From: Sphingomonadales bacterium
GTDB taxonomy: Bacteria; Pseudomonadota; Alphaproteobacteria; Sphingomonadales; Sphingomonadaceae
Length of the DNA: 64,000 bases
Direction: 5' to 3'
Assembly: GCA_017302615.1 (NCBI GenBank)
Contig: JAFLDB010000012.1
Location: forward strand, 19,130 to 83,129
Below, piece after piece: positions 53,785-61,928 of the stretch (the stretch's first letter is position 1; the number at the start of each line of letters is the position of its first letter). The notes beneath the pieces were generated by a model, which saw nothing but the letters and a program-made list of their open reading frames with translations, was not told where the DNA came from and did not search any database. Both the position numbers and the translations under genes were made by a program.

Positions 53785-54774
53785 TCAGGCCGCGCCCGGG
53801 TTACGCTCGCGGGCCAGGCGCTCCTGCTTGTCGACCGCAGTTTCAACCGGCACGAAGCTGTCGGCATTGACTTTCAGCCAGATCAGGATCGGCGCGGACA
53901 TATAGACCGAGCTGTAAGTGCCGACGAAGATCCCCATGGTGATCGCGGCGGTAAATCCGAAGATCACGTCCGGCCCCAGCACCAGCAGCGCGACCAGCGT
54001 GATCAGCACCGACAGCGAAGTCACGATGGTCCGGCTCAGCGTTTCGTTGACCGACAGGTCAAGCAGTTCCGGCATCGGCATCCGGCGGTACTTCTTCATG
54101 TTTTCGCGAATTCGGTCATAGACCACGATAGTATCGTTCAGCGAATAGCCGATCAGGGTCAGCAGTGCCGCCACGATGTTGAGGTCGAACTCCATCTGCG
54201 TCACCGCGAACAGGCCCAATGTAAGCGTCACGTCATGCGCCAGCGCAAACAGTGCGCCCACCCCGAACTGCCATTCAAACCGGACCCAGATATAGATCGA
54301 GATCGCGATCATCGCCGCCAGTAGCGCAAGTCCGCCGGATTTGCCGAGTTCCTCCGAGACCTTGCCCGAAACCGAATCGACCCCATCGACACGTACATCG
54401 GGGTGAGCGGCCTTTACCGACGTGATGATCTTGTCAGACATCTTGTTGGCCAGGCTGGGATCCTGTTCGAACCCTTCGGGCAGCTTCATCCGGATCGAAA
54501 CTTCGTTCGGTTTGCCGAATTGCTGGATGATCGGCTCGCCATAGCCCAGCTTCGCCACTGTTTCGCGCAGTTCGGCAACCGGGGCGGTCGGGGTCTGGGT
54601 AAAGGTGACGCGGATCATCTGCCCACCGATGAAATCGACGCCGAAGTTCAGGCCCTTGGTCAGGACCATGCCCCAGGACGCCGCCATCAGGATCAGGCTG
54701 ACGACGTAGAACGGCACCCGCCAGCGCAGGAAGCGGATGTTGGTGTTGTCGGGAACAAGCTTGAGCAGTTTCAT
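53785..54774 (-). CDS. secF: Protein translocase subunit SecF
   Basis: SecF works with SecD in the inner membrane to use the proton gradient during late protein export. The 329-residue protein has the start LRWRVPFYVVSLILMAAS, the G-V-D-F-x-G-G motif FGVDFIGGQMIRV at about 47-59, a periplasmic domain, and five more membrane segments including VAALLTLIGYSLNDTIVVYDRIRENM, outlined, which is the conserved family signature. ATG 54774 is chosen over the earlier open frame. It is 14 bases from the end of secD. Confidence 0.95.
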   Translation of the reverse strand: MKLLKLVPDNTNIRFLRWRVPFYVVSLILMAASWGMVLTKGLNFGVDFIGGQMIRVTFTQTPTAPVAELRETVAKLGYGEPIIQQFGKPNEVSIRMKLPEGFEQDPSLANKMSDKIITSVKAAHPDVRVDGVDSVSGKVSEELGKSGGLALLAAMIAISIYIWVRFEWQFGVGALFALAHDVTLTLGLFAVTQMEFDLNIVAALLTLIGYSLNDTIVVYDRIRENMKKYRRMPMPELLDLSVNETLSRTIVTSLSVLITLVALLVLGPDVIFGFTAAITMGIFVGTYSSVYMSAPILIWLKVNADSFVPVETAVDKQERLARERNPGAA

Positions 54775-54788
54775 GGTGGCTGGTTCCC

Positions 54789-56384
54789 TCAGATCGTGAT
54801 GCTGCTGGGGCGCTGGCGGCGCAGATAGCCGGCCACCCACAGGCGGGTCAGCGTGACGGCGGTGAACACCGAAGTACCGATGCCGATCATCAGCACGATG
54901 GCGAACCCGCGCACCGGGCCGGAGCCGATCAGGAACATCAGCACGGCGGCGATCACGTTGGTGATGTTGGCGTCAAAGATCGCGCGGCTGGCTTCGGTAT
55001 AGCCCAGTTCGACCGCCTGGACGACCTTGCGCCCGCGCGCCAGTTCCTCGCGGATGCGTTCGTTGATCAGCACGTTGGCGTCGACCGCGGCGCCGATGGT
55101 CAGGACGAAGCCGGCGATCCCCGGCAGGGTCAATGTGCCGTCGATGATCGCCAGGATGCCCAGGATCATCAGCGCGTTGATGATCAGCGCGGCATTGGCA
55201 TAGACCCCGAAACGGCCATAGGTGATCAGGATGAAGAACATCAGCGCGGCCGCGCCGGCGGCAAAGGCGATGATGCCCTTTTCGATCGAATCGGCACCAA
55301 GGTCGGGGCCGACCGAACGCTCTTCCACCACTTTCAGGTCCACCGGCAGGGCACCGGAAACCAGCGCGATTGCCAGCTGGTTGGCGCTTTCGCTGGTGAA
55401 GCTGCCCGAAATCCGCGCCTGCCCGCCCAGGATCGGTTCCTGGATGTTGGGCGCGGACAGCACCTTGCCGTCGAGGATGATGGCAAACGGCTTGTTGACG
55501 TTTTCGGTGGTCAGCCGGGCAAACTTGGCCCCGCCGGCCTGATCGAACGTGATCTGGACGATCGGTTCGTTGGTGCGGCTGTCATTGCTGGCGACCGCAT
55601 TGGTCAGCTGATCGCCCTTGATCCCGCCGTAACGCTTCACGGCCAGCCGGCCGGTGCCGTCCTTTTCCGGGTTGGCATAGGGCAGCAGTTCCGATCCCGG
55701 CGGGGCGATGCCCTGAGCCACCAGGGTCGGATCGGCCGAAAGATCGACCAGCCGGAATTCCAACTTGGCGGTCTGCCCAAGCAGCGCTTTCAGCGCCGCC
55801 GGATCGCTCAGGCCCGGCACCTGCACGACAATGCGGTTGGCGCCCTGGCGGATGATGGTCGGTTCCCGCGTGCCGAGGCTGTCGATCCGCTTGCGAACCA
55901 CGTCGGTCGCCGAATCCATCGCCATCGACTGGGCCTGGGCAATCCCGGCAGCCGTCGGCACCAGCACGATCCGGCCGCCATCGACGTTGAGATCCCAGTC
56001 CCGCTGGCCCGACATCGAGGCCCCGCTGGTCAGCGTCTGCAGCACTTCGCGGGCCTGCCCGGCCTTGGCCGGATCGGTCACCATGAAGGCCACGGTGCCG
56101 TCCTTGGTGGAAATGTCGCCCGTTTCGATCTTGGCCTGTCGCAGACGGTTCTTGACGTCTTCGGCCATGGTATCAAGCCGCTGGCGCTTGATCTGGTCGG
56201 CGCTCGCCTCAAGCAGGATGTGGCTGCCCCCGGCCAGGTCAAGGCCCAGGTTGACCTTGGGCTCGATCAGCTGCGCAGGCCAGGACACGCCGCCAGCGGC
56301 GAACAGCGAAGGAAGCGCGGCGAGGCACAGGGCGATAGTGATCGCCCACAGCCACAGCCGTTTCCAGATGGGAAAATCGAGCAT
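54789..56384 (-). CDS. secD: Protein translocase subunit SecD
   Basis: SecD is the partner of SecF. The 531-residue protein has the N-terminal membrane segment and NLGLDLAGGSHILLEA motif near residues 45-60, a large periplasmic P1 head domain (about 60-330), and the conserved PFAIILDGKVLSAPNI, GGQARISG and GPDLGADSI segment. The C-terminal six-span domain includes VLTIGAAVDANVLINERIREE, which carries the proton-relay aspartate. Length is slightly shorter than E. coli SecD. It lies between yajC and secF on the minus strand. ATG 56384 (MLDFPIWKRLW) is the family start. Confidence 0.95.
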   Translation of the reverse strand: MLDFPIWKRLWLWAITIALCLAALPSLFAAGGVSWPAQLIEPKVNLGLDLAGGSHILLEASADQIKRQRLDTMAEDVKNRLRQAKIETGDISTKDGTVAFMVTDPAKAGQAREVLQTLTSGASMSGQRDWDLNVDGGRIVLVPTAAGIAQAQSMAMDSATDVVRKRIDSLGTREPTIIRQGANRIVVQVPGLSDPAALKALLGQTAKLEFRLVDLSADPTLVAQGIAPPGSELLPYANPEKDGTGRLAVKRYGGIKGDQLTNAVASNDSRTNEPIVQITFDQAGGAKFARLTTENVNKPFAIILDGKVLSAPNIQEPILGGQARISGSFTSESANQLAIALVSGALPVDLKVVEERSVGPDLGADSIEKGIIAFAAGAAALMFFILITYGRFGVYANAALIINALMILGILAIIDGTLTLPGIAGFVLTIGAAVDANVLINERIREELARGRKVVQAVELGYTEASRAIFDANITNVIAAVLMFLIGSGPVRGFAIVLMIGIGTSVFTAVTLTRLWVAGYLRRQRPSSITI

Positions 56385-56415
56385 GTCCTGACTTTCAGTA
56401 GTTGTGCGCGGGCGG

Positions 56416-56754
56416 TCAGTCGTTGGCCGGAGCGGTGCCGGCCGGCGGCACGACATCGGCAATGGTCGACTTCAGGGCCTTGACCCGCATGTTCGGGCCC
56501 AGCTCCAGCTCGGCATAGTGTTCGTCAACCTTGACCACCTTGGCCAGCAGACCGCCGCCGGTCAGGACCTGATCGCCCTTCTTCAGGCCGGAAACCTTGG
56601 CCTGGTGCTCCTTCTGGCGGCGCATTTGCGGGCGGATGATCAGGAACCAGAAGATCGCGATCATCGCGACCAGCGGCACAATGCCCGTCCAGGCAGGCTG
56701 GGCATCGCCCGCGGCCGCTGCGGCGGACAGGATGGAGAGGATCGAGCTGCTCAT
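56416..56754 (-). CDS. yajC: Preprotein translocase subunit YajC
   Basis: YajC is a small inner-membrane partner of SecDF. The 112-residue protein has one transmembrane segment at about 25-41 (VPLVAMIAIFWFLIIRP) followed by the signature RPQMRRQKEHQAKVSGLKKGDQ and a cytosolic beta domain (VLTGGGLLAKVVKVDEHYAELEL). It is the first gene of yajC-secD-secF, and secD starts 31 bases after it. Upstream (56755-56992) there is about 240 bases with a tRNA promoter and no other gene. Confidence 0.94.
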   Translation of the reverse strand: MSSSILSILSAAAAAGDAQPAWTGIVPLVAMIAIFWFLIIRPQMRRQKEHQAKVSGLKKGDQVLTGGGLLAKVVKVDEHYAELELGPNMRVKALKSTIADVVPPAGTAPAND

Positions 56755-56922
56755 GGCTGTATCGTGCTTCCCTGAAACTGGGGCCCGGAACCAGCCGGGC
56801 CGAATTGCGCGCGCCTAGCAGCAATGCCTTGCGATAGCAACGCGCCGCCCCCGGCCTGTCCCCACAGATGGCGGCTGCCGCGCGGGGTTCAAGGGGCAGC
56901 CCGCGAAGTTTCTTGCTGCCGC

Positions 56923-56951
56923 TTGCCAAGCCGGTGCGCTCTGCCTATAGG
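56923..56951 (+). promoter_or_regulatory. Promoter of tRNA-Pro(GGG), TTGCCA/TATAGG type
   Basis: TTGCCA (56923-56928), 17-base spacer, TATAGG (56946-56951). The CCGCTTGCCA and CTATAGGC blocks match those upstream of the tRNA-Pro(CGG) and tRNA-Asn genes. Confidence 0.65.
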
Positions 56952-56992
56952 CCCGCCTCTCTCCCCGGCGCTGCGGCGCGGGGCGAACCGGT

Positions 56993-57069
56993 CGGGACGT
57001 AGCGCAGCCTGGTAGCGCATCACACTGGGGGTGTGGGGGTCGGAGGTTCGAATCCTCTCGTCCCGACCA
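56993..57069 (+). tRNA. tRNA-Pro (GGG)
   Basis: A 77-base cloverleaf. Acceptor stem CGGGACG pairs with CGTCCCG, the anticodon arm TCACA-CTGGGGG-TGTGG gives anticodon GGG, the T-arm contains GGTTCGAATCC, and CCA is encoded at 57067-57069. It is the second proline tRNA in the window. Confidence 0.96.
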
Positions 57070-57082
57070 ATTTCTTCCTCGT

Positions 57083-57856
57083 TTAACGCCCTTTCCATTG
57101 CGGCTGGCGCTTTTCCGCGAAAGCCAGCGGGCCTTCGCGCGCGTCCTCGCTCTGCTGCCAGGCCTGGAAGGCCGGATAGGTCGGCTGCGCCTTCATCGCC
57201 GCTTCGATCCCCGGCTCGGCCAGGCCCTGCAGCATCACGGCTTTCGACGTGCGGATCGAAACCGGCGAGGCGCGCAGGATTTCCGCGCACCAGCGCTCAA
57301 TCGCCGCGCCCAGATCGGCATCGGCCACCACTTCGTTGACGAAGCCGAGCCGCAGCCCCTCGGCCGCGGCAACCCGGCGCGAGGTGAGGATCAGGCCCAT
57401 CGCCTGCTTGAGCGGGATCTGCCGCGCCAGCCGGTGCAGGCCCCCGCCCAGCGCCACCGCCCCGACCAGCGGTTCCGGCAAGCCGAAGCTGGCGCTTTCG
57501 GCGGCAATGATCACATCGCAGGCCAGCGCCAGTTCGAACCCGCCGCCCAGCGCCAGGCCGTTGACCGCGGCTATGATCGGCTTGGGACAATCGAACCGCT
57601 CGATCAGCCCGGCATAGCCGTGCGGGGGATAGGGCCGGCGTCCTTCGGCCACGGCGGCCTTCAGATCGGTCCCGGCACAGAACGCCCGGCCCGATCCGGT
57701 GACGACGCAGACATGCTCGTCCGGCGCGGCGGCATAGGCGTTGAATGCCTCTTCCAGTTCCCAATGCATGTCGGCGTTGATCGCGTTCAGCACGTCGGGA
57801 CGGTTCAGAGTGATGGTCCGCACCCCGTTTGCCGCCGAACTGGTAATGTATTGCAT
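57083..57856 (-). CDS. Enoyl-CoA hydratase/isomerase family protein
   Basis: The 257-residue crotonase-fold protein has AFCAGTDLKAAV (oxyanion-hole glycine region) near residue 60 and NGLALGGGFELALACDVIIA near 97-116. The usual Glu pair falls in FGLPEPLVGAVALGGG. Crotonase members hydrate, isomerise or cleave acyl-CoA esters; the exact reaction cannot be told from motifs. C-terminal AFAEKRQPQWKGR fits the family. ATG 57856 (MQYITSSAANGVRTI) is chosen over upstream frames that lack conserved sequence. It stands alone between the tRNA and the divergent holin gene, so its pathway is not evident. Confidence 0.88.
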   Translation of the reverse strand: MQYITSSAANGVRTITLNRPDVLNAINADMHWELEEAFNAYAAAPDEHVCVVTGSGRAFCAGTDLKAAVAEGRRPYPPHGYAGLIERFDCPKPIIAAVNGLALGGGFELALACDVIIAAESASFGLPEPLVGAVALGGGLHRLARQIPLKQAMGLILTSRRVAAAEGLRLGFVNEVVADADLGAAIERWCAEILRASPVSIRTSKAVMLQGLAEPGIEAAMKAQPTYPAFQAWQQSEDAREGPLAFAEKRQPQWKGR

Positions 57857-57986
57857 GTCTGGCCTCTCCCGTTTTCGCGCACAGGGTTCCACAAGCCGCG
57901 GCGCGAGGCCAGCCCCCTGCCCGCATTTTCCTACACGTGCCAATTTGGTTACATGAACCGCTTCCATGATCCAAAGGAGCATTCTC

Positions 57987-58400
57987 ATGGCACTACTCGA
58001 AGCCCTGATCGGCCCGGTCGCGTCGCTGATCGACAAGGTCATCCCCAACCCGGCCCAGCGCGACAAGGCCAAGCTGGAACTGCTGCAATTGCAGGGTTCG
58101 CAGGAGCTGGCCGAAATCCAGGCCCGCCTTTCCGCGATTGTCGCCGAAGCCAATTCCCACGATCCGTGGACCAGCCGTGCCCGGCCCAGCTTCCTTTACG
58201 TGATGTATGTGCTGCTGCTCTGGGCCCTGCCGATGGGCCTGCTCTCGCTGTTCAGCCCGGACAAGGCCCAGGCGATCGCGGCGGGGATGAACGCCTATCT
58301 GGCCGGGATTCCAGAACCGCTCTACGTGCTGTTCGGCACCGGCTACCTTGGCTACACCGCCGCGCGGCAGTGGGGCAAGGTCGCGGGCAGCGACAAATAG
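57987..58400 (+). CDS. 3TM-type holin of the GTA family
   Basis: The 137-residue protein matches the three-transmembrane holin family first described in gene transfer agents (PF11351-like): a polar N-terminal half (PNPAQRDKAKLELLQLQGSQ), then DPWTSRARPSFLYVMYVLLL, and later PEPLYVLFGTGYLGYTAARQ. Holins make the membrane hole that lets a lysin reach peptidoglycan. Here it is a lone gene: no lysin, terminase, portal or capsid gene is in the window. The AAAGGAG site at 57973-57979 favours ATG 57987. It may be a relic, a domesticated channel, or part of a distant GTA regulon. Confidence 0.78.
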   Translation: MALLEALIGPVASLIDKVIPNPAQRDKAKLELLQLQGSQELAEIQARLSAIVAEANSHDPWTSRARPSFLYVMYVLLLWALPMGLLSLFSPDKAQAIAAGMNAYLAGIPEPLYVLFGTGYLGYTAARQWGKVAGSDK

Positions 58401-58504
58401 CACCAGCCCCGCTCCGGCATCCGCGCTTGGTTAGTTTCGGGTAATCTTTTTGTCTTATGGACAAGAGCCATAGGGGACGGCCCGCCCGCCCCATGGAGTT
58501 GCAC

Positions 58505-58825
58505 GTGAACCGACCGAACGCTTTTGCCCCCCGCGCGGGTGCCGGACTTGCCGCGCTGATCCTGTCAGCGCTTCTGCTGTCGGCCTGCTCTGGCCGCGAT
58601 GCCGCCTCGGCCGAAAAGATCGCCCAGGTCAACGCCGCCGCCCAGCGCGCCGAAAAGGCTGCCGAGCGCGCCGAAGCCGCCGCCGCCCAGGCCGCCAAGG
58701 GCACCGCCCCGACCGTCATCGAAGTCGAACCCAACGAGGAAGAGGACGAAGAGGCGAGGAAGCTGGCCGAACAGAACGAGCCGCTGCCGCCCGACGCCGA
58801 TATCAAGGAAGCGCAGCACCCTTAG
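58505..58825 (+). CDS. Small Lpp-like alanine-rich lipoprotein
   Basis: This 106-residue lipoprotein starts at GTG 58505 with a signal peptide and lipobox LSAC (ALILSALLLSACSGRD). The body is a short Ala-rich coiled coil (NAAAQRAEKAAERAEAAAAQA) followed by an acidic stretch (EVEPNEEEDEEARKLAEQ), resembling small Lpp-type or Ala-rich envelope proteins. A GGAG site six bases before GTG 58505 supports this start over the upstream ATGs. It may anchor the outer membrane or act as a spacer. It precedes the aroQ-accB-accC group. Confidence 0.75.
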   Translation: MNRPNAFAPRAGAGLAALILSALLLSACSGRDAASAEKIAQVNAAAQRAEKAAERAEAAAAQAAKGTAPTVIEVEPNEEEDEEARKLAEQNEPLPPDADIKEAQHP

Positions 58826-58892
58826 GACTTGCCCCGCGCCGCACTGCGCTTAAGGAGACAGAAACCCCGACCTCCGGCAAAGGAGCGGCCCC

Positions 58893-59330
58893 GTGGCGCT
58901 GCGCAAGATCCTGGTTCTCAACGGCCCCAACCTCAACCTGCTCGGCACGCGCCAGCCGGAAATCTATGGGCGCGACACGCTGGACGATATCGCCGCGCGG
59001 TTGACCGCACAGGGCGAAGCGCTCGGCCTTGCGGTGGAATGCCGCCAGACCAACCACGAAGGCGTGCTGGTTGACTGGCTGCACCAGGCGAAGCGCGAGG
59101 GGGTGCATGCCGTGCTGCTCAACGCCGGGGCCTATACCCACACCTCGATCGCGCTGCTCGACGCGATTCTGGCGACCGAGCTGAAAGTGATCGAGGTCCA
59201 TCTGTCCGATCCCGAAACGCGCGAGCCGTTCCGCCATCTGTCCTACGTCGGCATGGCCGCCGTCGCTTGCGTCAAGGGGCTTGGCGCAAAGAGCTATGAA
59301 GTGGCGCTGGAACGGGCGGCAGCACTTTAG
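58893..59330 (+). CDS. aroQ: 3-dehydroquinate dehydratase, type II
   Basis: Type II dehydroquinase makes 3-dehydroshikimate in aromatic amino acid synthesis. The 145-residue protein has LNGPNLNLLGTRQPEIYG, with catalytic Y25, NAGAYTHTSIAL, and VHLSDPETREPFRH, which holds the catalytic histidine. Length is normal for the dodecameric family. GTG start at 58893. It is followed by accB and accC, a common alphaproteobacterial order, with an 83-base gap to accB. Confidence 0.95.
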   Translation: MALRKILVLNGPNLNLLGTRQPEIYGRDTLDDIAARLTAQGEALGLAVECRQTNHEGVLVDWLHQAKREGVHAVLLNAGAYTHTSIALLDAILATELKVIEVHLSDPETREPFRHLSYVGMAAVACVKGLGAKSYEVALERAAAL

Positions 59331-59413
59331 CGGCGCTTAGGGCTTGCCTCTCTCGCCCGCCGGTCGCATAGGCGAAGGCCTGTTTCAGAATAGAGGCCAG
59401 AGAAGACAATCTC

Positions 59414-59902
59414 ATGAGCGAAACCAAGGGTTCCAGCCGTTCGGGCGGCATGAACATCGACAGCGGCCTGGTCCGCGAACTGGCTGAATTGCTGGCCGAA
59501 ACCGGCCTCACCGAAATCGAGGTGGAAGACGGGGATCGCAAGATCAAGGTCGCGCGGCAGGCTGCGGCGGTGCAGGCCTATGCCCCCGCGCCGCTGGCCG
59601 CTGCTCCGGCACCGCAGGCCGCTGCGGCCCCGGCCGCCGCGCCGGAAGCCCCCGCTGCCCCGGCCCATGCCGATGCGCTGAAATCGCCGATGGTCGGCAC
59701 TGCCTACCTCTCGCCCGAGCCGGGCGCGGCGCAGTTCGTTTCGGTCGGCCAGCAGGTCAAGGCCGGCGATACGCTGCTGATCATCGAGGCGATGAAGGTG
59801 ATGAACCCGATCACCGCCGACAAGGCCGGCACGATCAAGGCGATCCTGGTCGAGAACGCGCAGCCGGTCGAATTCGACCAGCCGCTGGTCGTGATCGCGT
59901 AA
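59414..59902 (+). CDS. accB: Biotin carboxyl carrier protein of acetyl-CoA carboxylase
   Basis: BCCP carries biotin between the carboxylase and transferase parts of acetyl-CoA carboxylase in fatty acid synthesis. The 162-residue protein has an N-terminal helix region ([20 protein letters not shown]), a long Ala/Pro linker (about 55-90) and the biotinyl domain at 85-162 with the biotinylated lysine K128 in the invariant EAMKVMNPI. Start at ATG 59414. It is 13 bases from accC, and expression with accC is expected. Confidence 0.96.
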   Translation: MSETKGSSRSGGMNIDSGLVRELAELLAETGLTEIEVEDGDRKIKVARQAAAVQAYAPAPLAAAPAPQAAAAPAAAPEAPAAPAHADALKSPMVGTAYLSPEPGAAQFVSVGQQVKAGDTLLIIEAMKVMNPITADKAGTIKAILVENAQPVEFDQPLVVIA

Positions 59903-59915
59903 GGCCCGCAAAGCC

Positions 59916-61262
59916 ATGGCAATTTCCCGCATCCTGATCGCCAATCGCGGCGAGATCGCGCTGCGCATCCATCGCGCGGCCCACGAAATGGGAATCGAGA
60001 CGGTGGCGGTGCATTCCACCGCCGATGCCGATGCCATGCACGTGCGGCTGGCCGACCATGCCGTGTGCATCGGCCCGCCGGCGGCCAAGGACAGCTATCT
60101 CAATGTCGCGGCGATCATCTCGGCGGCGGAAATCGCCCATGCCGATGCGATCCACCCCGGCTACGGCTTTCTCTCGGAAAACGCCCAGTTTGCCGAGATC
60201 GTGGAAAGCCACGGCATCACCTGGATCGGGCCCAAGCCCGAGCACATTCGCACCATGGGTGACAAGATCGAGGCCAAGCGCACTGCCGGCGCGCTGGGCC
60301 TGCCGCTGGTCCCCGGCAGCGACGGCGCGGTCAGCGACATCGCCGAAGCGCGCGAGATTGCCGAAAAGGCCGGCTATCCGGTGATCATCAAGGCTGCCTC
60401 GGGCGGCGGCGGGCGCGGGATGAAGGTCTGCAACGGACCGGACGAGCTTGAAACGCTGATCCAGCAGGCCGGCAGCGAGGCCAAGGCCGCGTTCGGCGAC
60501 GCCACGGTCTATATCGAAAAGTACCTCGGCAATCCGCGCCACATCGAATTCCAGGTGTTCGGCGATGGCAACGGCAACGCGATCCACCTCGGTGAGCGCG
60601 ACTGCTCACTCCAGCGCCGCCACCAGAAGGTGCTGGAAGAGGCCCCCTCGCCGGTCATCAGCCCGGAAGAACGCGACCGGATGGGCGGCATCGTGGCCAA
60701 GGCGATGGCCGACATGGGCTATCGCGGAGCCGGGACGATCGAATTCCTGTGGGAAAACGGCGAGTTCTATTTCATCGAAATGAACACCCGCCTGCAGGTG
60801 GAACATCCCGTTACCGAAGCGATCACCGGCATGGACCTGGTGCGCGAGCAGATCCGCATTGCCGATGGCAAGCCGCTGTCGGTCGCGCAGGAGGACATCG
60901 AGTTCAAGGGCCACGCGATCGAGTGCCGGATCAACGCCGAAGATCCCTGGACCTTCGCGCCCTCGCCCGGCCAGGTCAGCGCCTATCACCCGGCCGGCGG
61001 CATGAATGTGCGGGTCGATTCCGGGCTTTACGCCGGGTACAAGATCCCGCCATATTATGACTCGATGATCGCCAAGCTGATCGTTTCGGGCCGCAGTCGC
61101 GAAGGCTGCATCATGCGGCTGAAGCGCGCGCTGGAGGAAATGGTGGTTTCGGGTGTGAAAACCAGCATCCCGCTGCACCAGGCCCTGATGAACGAGCCCG
61201 ACTTCATCCACGGCGATTACACGATCAAGTGGCTGGAGGAGTGGCTGGCGAGTCGTGATTGA
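59916..61262 (+). CDS. accC: Biotin carboxylase of acetyl-CoA carboxylase
   Basis: Carboxylates biotin on AccB using ATP and bicarbonate. The 448-residue ATP-grasp protein starts with [19 protein letters not shown] and has [17 protein letters not shown], the glycine-rich ATP loop [11 protein letters not shown] near residue 162, EVDLGE-type [15 protein letters not shown], and [16 protein letters not shown] with the metal and biotin-carbonate residues. Full length for the family. In related genomes aat often follows, but here two AT-richer genes come next. Confidence 0.96.
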   Translation: MAISRILIANRGEIALRIHRAAHEMGIETVAVHSTADADAMHVRLADHAVCIGPPAAKDSYLNVAAIISAAEIAHADAIHPGYGFLSENAQFAEIVESHGITWIGPKPEHIRTMGDKIEAKRTAGALGLPLVPGSDGAVSDIAEAREIAEKAGYPVIIKAASGGGGRGMKVCNGPDELETLIQQAGSEAKAAFGDATVYIEKYLGNPRHIEFQVFGDGNGNAIHLGERDCSLQRRHQKVLEEAPSPVISPEERDRMGGIVAKAMADMGYRGAGTIEFLWENGEFYFIEMNTRLQVEHPVTEAITGMDLVREQIRIADGKPLSVAQEDIEFKGHAIECRINAEDPWTFAPSPGQVSAYHPAGGMNVRVDSGLYAGYKIPPYYDSMIAKLIVSGRSREGCIMRLKRALEEMVVSGVKTSIPLHQALMNEPDFIHGDYTIKWLEEWLASRD

Positions 61263-61283
61263 AAGGCTTGGTATGGAGGTCTA

Positions 61284-61311
61284 TTGTGGATGGCTCTCGA
61301 TCAAGTAGACT
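61284..61311 (+). promoter_or_regulatory. Possible promoter of the AT-richer gene pair
   Basis: TTGTGG (61284-61289) and TAGACT (61306-61311) with a 16-base spacer lie just before ATG 61344. Both elements are only moderately close to consensus. Confidence 0.4.
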
Positions 61312-61343
61312 AAAGACGTCGAACCGCTGAATGCGAGGCAACA

Positions 61344-61559
61344 ATGGCTATCAATCTGGAAACCTATGCAAGCCTCGCAACGAAAGGCGACATCTCCGGA
61401 ACAACGATTACGATGAGTGTTGTGCTGTTCGAAATTGCAAATGCACTTGACGCAATCAAAAATGGCGGCAAACCGACGAATGAGCAAATCCAGAACGTTC
61501 GAGATGCAGCCATGAAACTCAACAGTATTTTCGATGAACTTACTGGTTACAAACCATGA
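61344..61559 (+). CDS. Small protein of unknown function (first of AT-richer pair)
   Basis: The 71-residue protein reads INLETYASLATKGDISGTTI, then SVVLFEIANALDAIKNGGKPT and RDAAMKLNSIFDELTGYKP. It is soluble, largely helical and unlike any family I recognise. Codon choice (aaa, aat, gca, gaa) is AT-richer than in all neighbours. It is followed by a TM-anchored partner that starts inside its stop codon (ATGA), so the two form one unit. A plausible promoter lies just upstream. It may be an antitoxin-like or regulatory subunit, but that is a guess. Confidence 0.55.
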   Translation: MAINLETYASLATKGDISGTTITMSVVLFEIANALDAIKNGGKPTNEQIQNVRDAAMKLNSIFDELTGYKP

Positions 61560-61900
61560 CTGTTGATGAGTCGCGCTTAGAGGCTTGGCAGAGAATGCAG
61601 GAAATGCGCCTGCCCAAAGAGCCGGAACTGCCCTTGAAAGGTGGCGGCGGGGGTGGCATTTATGATGGCATGGAAAACAGGGTTGCGCGTCTGGAAGTTT
61701 TGGTCGATGTGACCCGCGATGATTTGAAGGACATCAAATCCGATCTTAAGCTTGTCGTAGACAAGATAAACCAACTGCCATCTAAAAGTGATCTAAACAC
61801 TTGGAAATGGCAATGGGTAGCTACCGCAATCGCAGTAGTTACCCTCACTGTTGGCGGAATCACGGGCGGATTGGCATTGATTGCAAGCCAAGCTAACTGA
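61556..61900 (+). CDS. Tail-anchored coiled-coil membrane protein (second of pair)
   Basis: The 114-residue protein has a polar N terminus, a GGGGGG tract (about 30-35) and a coiled coil (MENRVARLEVLVDVTRDDLK, then IKSDLKLVVDKINQLPSK). A single transmembrane segment follows near the C terminus (WVATAIAVVTLTVGGITGGLALIA). The order resembles XhlA-like proteins encoded beside phage holins or small tail-anchored effectors. Codon use is AT-rich like its partner. It overlaps the preceding stop by four bases. Function unknown; a membrane role is the only firm inference. Confidence 0.6.
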   Translation: MTVDESRLEAWQRMQEMRLPKEPELPLKGGGGGGIYDGMENRVARLEVLVDVTRDDLKDIKSDLKLVVDKINQLPSKSDLNTWKWQWVATAIAVVTLTVGGITGGLALIASQAN

Positions 61901-61928
61901 CCTAGATTTGACAATTTAGCTAATATGG

